This document shows positions 5,130 through 6,707 of a DNA stretch of 6,707 bases, one piece after another (the first letter of the stretch is position 1; every line of letters begins with the position of its first letter). The position numbers and the translations under genes were made by a program. Under the pieces are notes generated by a model, which saw only the letters and a program-made list of their open reading frames with translations, ran no database searches and had not been told where the DNA came from. The DNA comes from an uncultured Kouleothrix sp. (lineage in GTDB: Bacteria > Chloroflexota > Chloroflexia > Chloroflexales > Roseiflexaceae), in NCBI GenBank assembly GCA_937858455.1, contig CALLYN010000692.1, forward strand, positions 1-6,707. Reading direction: 5' to 3'.

Positions 5130-6617
5130 TTACGCGCCGCAGCCGCAGCCCCCCTGGCCAGCGGCCTTGGCCTCCGCATCCTTGACGCAGCAGGCATCCG
5201 CATCTGCTGGTGCCGGGCCACCGCAACACCCCTCGCTCGCGCCACTTGCGGTGAGCACAAGCTGAAGGTTTTTCGCTGCGGCACGCGCACTCACCGGCGC
5301 GAGATTGATCAGACTTACGCCACCGGCAGGCACCGTCTGCAGCGGAGCGCAACAGCCGCCTCCATCGGCGCCACGGTCGACTGAGCAGACGCCGGTCTCG
5401 GGCAGCACGAGCTGGACATCGCGGGCGCTCTCCCAGTCGCCCGCCAGCGCCGCAACCACCGAGCGTACCTGCTCGTAGCCAGTTAGCAGCAGGAAGGTTG
5501 GCGCGCGGCCGTAGCTCTTCATGCCGACGATGTAGAAGCCCGGCTCCGGGTGGCTCAGCTCGTCGACGCCGTGCGGCGGTACCGAGCCGCAACTATGGAT
5601 ATTCGGGTCGATCAGCGGCGCCAGCGCGCTTGGCGCCTCGACGGCCGCGTCAAGCCCCAGGCGTAGCTCGTGCAGCATTGCAAGGTCGGGCCGGAACCCA
5701 GTGGTGGCGATAATCTCATCTACAGGCGCGAGCGACCCTGTGCCATCGCTCACCACGATACCGTCGGCGGTAGCCGTGAGGCGAGTAATCTTGAATCCGG
5801 TGACCATCTGCACCCGCCCGGTCTCGACCAGCTCGCGCATGCGCTGGCCCAGCCGCCCGCGCTCTGCAAGCTGGTCGTCGGTACCGCCGCCGTAGAGCTG
5901 GAATGTATCGGTGCGCCGCAGTATCCAGGTAATCGCGGTATCGCTCTCCTGCTCAGCCAGCACCCCCAGATCGAGCAGTACGTTGAAGGCTGAATGACCG
6001 CTGCCGGCCACAAGCACTCGCTTGCCGGCGTAGCGCGCGCGCTCTGGCCCCAGCACATCAGGAATACCGTAAAAGATACGATCGGCAAGCGCCAGCTCGC
6101 CAATGGCTGGGCGCCCATTTGCGCCGAGCGGGTTCGGCTGCGTATAGCTGCCGGACGCATCGATCACCGCTTTGGCCAGCAGATGTTCCGTGCGGCCGTC
6201 GGCTGTCTCGACCTCGAGAACAAACGGCGCCTGCTCACGGCCAGGCGTTTTCATTTTGTCGAAGCCGTACCGGGCAACCGCCCGGACGCGCTGCCCGAGG
6301 CGCAGGTGCGGTGCAATTGCCGGGAGCGCCGCCAGCGGCGCCAGATACTGCTCGACTACCTCGCGACCCGTTGGATACGTATCGGGAGTGGGCGCTTGCC
6401 AGCCAGAGTCCTTCAGTAGGCGCTCGGCGGCCGCATCGACCACGTAGCGCCACGGCGAAAATAGCTGCACATGCCCCCAGGCGAGCATCGATGCGCCGAC
6501 AACTGCGCCGGCTTCTAGCACGAGTGGCGTCTCACCGCGCTCGACGAGATGTGCGGCGGCGGCCAGGCCGACCGGGCCAGCGCCGACCACCGCCACAGGC
6601 AAGGCTGACTGATGCAT
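5130..6617 (-). CDS. FAD/NAD(P)-binding monooxygenase-like protein with Cys-rich C-terminal tail (ArsO-like candidate)
   Basis: The protein has 495 residues. An FAD Rossmann motif GAGPVG (12-17) is followed by a second dinucleotide motif GSGHSA (205-210), probably for NAD(P)H, and the closing ATTGFRPD motif (304-311). This is the layout of flavin-containing monooxygenases and related disulfide-reductase-fold flavoproteins. GFYIVGMKSYGRAP (360-373) is the usual FAD-contacting end of such folds. The last 150 residues are unusual: all ten cysteines are at 343, 411, 422-423, 464-465, 476-477, 491 and 493, with none before 343, and the end reads GGCGCGA. Such tails suggest metal or metalloid binding. 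Similar proteins occur in arsenic gene clusters, hence the ArsO-like suggestion, but no ars gene is visible here and the substrate is inferred. ATG 6617 has AAGGAG 7 nt upstream (within 6625-6631) and directly precedes the FAD motif. The gene ends at the 5083-5112 terminator. Confidence 0.82.
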   Translation of the reverse strand: MHQSALPVAVVGAGPVGLAAAAHLVERGETPLVLEAGAVVGASMLAWGHVQLFSPWRYVVDAAAERLLKDSGWQAPTPDTYPTGREVVEQYLAPLAALPAIAPHLRLGQRVRAVARYGFDKMKTPGREQAPFVLEVETADGRTEHLLAKAVIDASGSYTQPNPLGANGRPAIGELALADRIFYGIPDVLGPERARYAGKRVLVAGSGHSAFNVLLDLGVLAEQESDTAITWILRRTDTFQLYGGGTDDQLAERGRLGQRMRELVETGRVQMVTGFKITRLTATADGIVVSDGTGSLAPVDEIIATTGFRPDLAMLHELRLGLDAAVEAPSALAPLIDPNIHSCGSVPPHGVDELSHPEPGFYIVGMKSYGRAPTFLLLTGYEQVRSVVAALAGDWESARDVQLVLPETGVCSVDRGADGGGCCAPLQTVPAGGVSLINLAPVSARAAAKNLQLVLTASGASEGCCGGPAPADADACCVKDAEAKAAGQGGCGCGA

Positions 6618-6707
6618 TGCTTCACTCCTTTAGCACCCGCAGGCGGGCTGATTGATACCAACTCCGTTTGATTACTTGTGTTTTCTTGTGCGGCGCCCGG
6701 CTTTGCC
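6618..6707 (-). promoter_or_regulatory. Leader of the flavoprotein gene, with partial hairpin at the window edge
   Basis: This stretch holds the Shine-Dalgarno (AAAGGAG on the minus strand, 6631-6625) and an inverted repeat CCCGC-AG-GCGGG (6636-6647). Two TTGAT boxes (6652 and 6668, 16 bp apart on the plus strand) could be part of an operator, but they are short and match no site I can name. I see no good -35/-10 pair. At the edge, GGC-TTT-GCC (6699-6707) looks like the tip of a larger hairpin cut by the window. No complete gene is present; the end of an upstream gene cannot be excluded. Confidence 0.35.

Overview
The window carries six protein genes of a GC-rich bacterium. The glycosidase and deacetylase-like sequences and the style of the intergenic repeats suggest a Chloroflexota (Roseiflexus/Kouleothrix-like) genome. 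That assignment is inferred from remembered protein character only; no search was run and no marker gene is present.

Left block (1-2500), all on the minus strand, read right to left: a clan GH-A glycoside hydrolase (probably GH5-like), a class I SAM-dependent methyltransferase, and the N-terminal third of a histone-deacetylase-superfamily hydrolase that runs off the left edge. The methyltransferase and deacetylase are 11 bp apart and look like an operon. The hydrolase has its own promoter candidate upstream.

Middle block (2501-5080): a plus-strand DinB/YfiT-like gene and a convergent minus-strand MFS transporter. Three copies of one non-coding repeat family lie between and around them (about 2638-2801, 3437-3609, 4982-5078). 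The intact middle copy is 173 bp, is flanked by TA on both sides, and has 14-bp terminal inverted repeats. It can fold as a cloverleaf: a closing stem, a small hairpin on each side, and a perfect 18-bp central hairpin. The copies alternate in orientation and bracket each of the two genes. An unrelated perfect 20-bp hairpin (3621-3663) sits just past the transporter stop codon.

Right block (5081-6707): a minus-strand flavin-dependent monooxygenase-like protein with an unusual cysteine-rich C-terminal tail (nine cysteines in its last 85 residues, three of them CC pairs). It has a strong ribosome binding site and a clear intrinsic terminator. Such proteins are often met in arsenic/metalloid gene neighbourhoods, and an efflux-type MFS gene next door would fit, but no arsR, arsM or other diagnostic ars gene is visible here. 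The window's right edge appears to cut another triloop hairpin in half.

The most noteworthy item is the cloverleaf repeat family: a probable non-autonomous TA-targeting element (MITE-like) whose central hairpin has changed on both arms together between copies.
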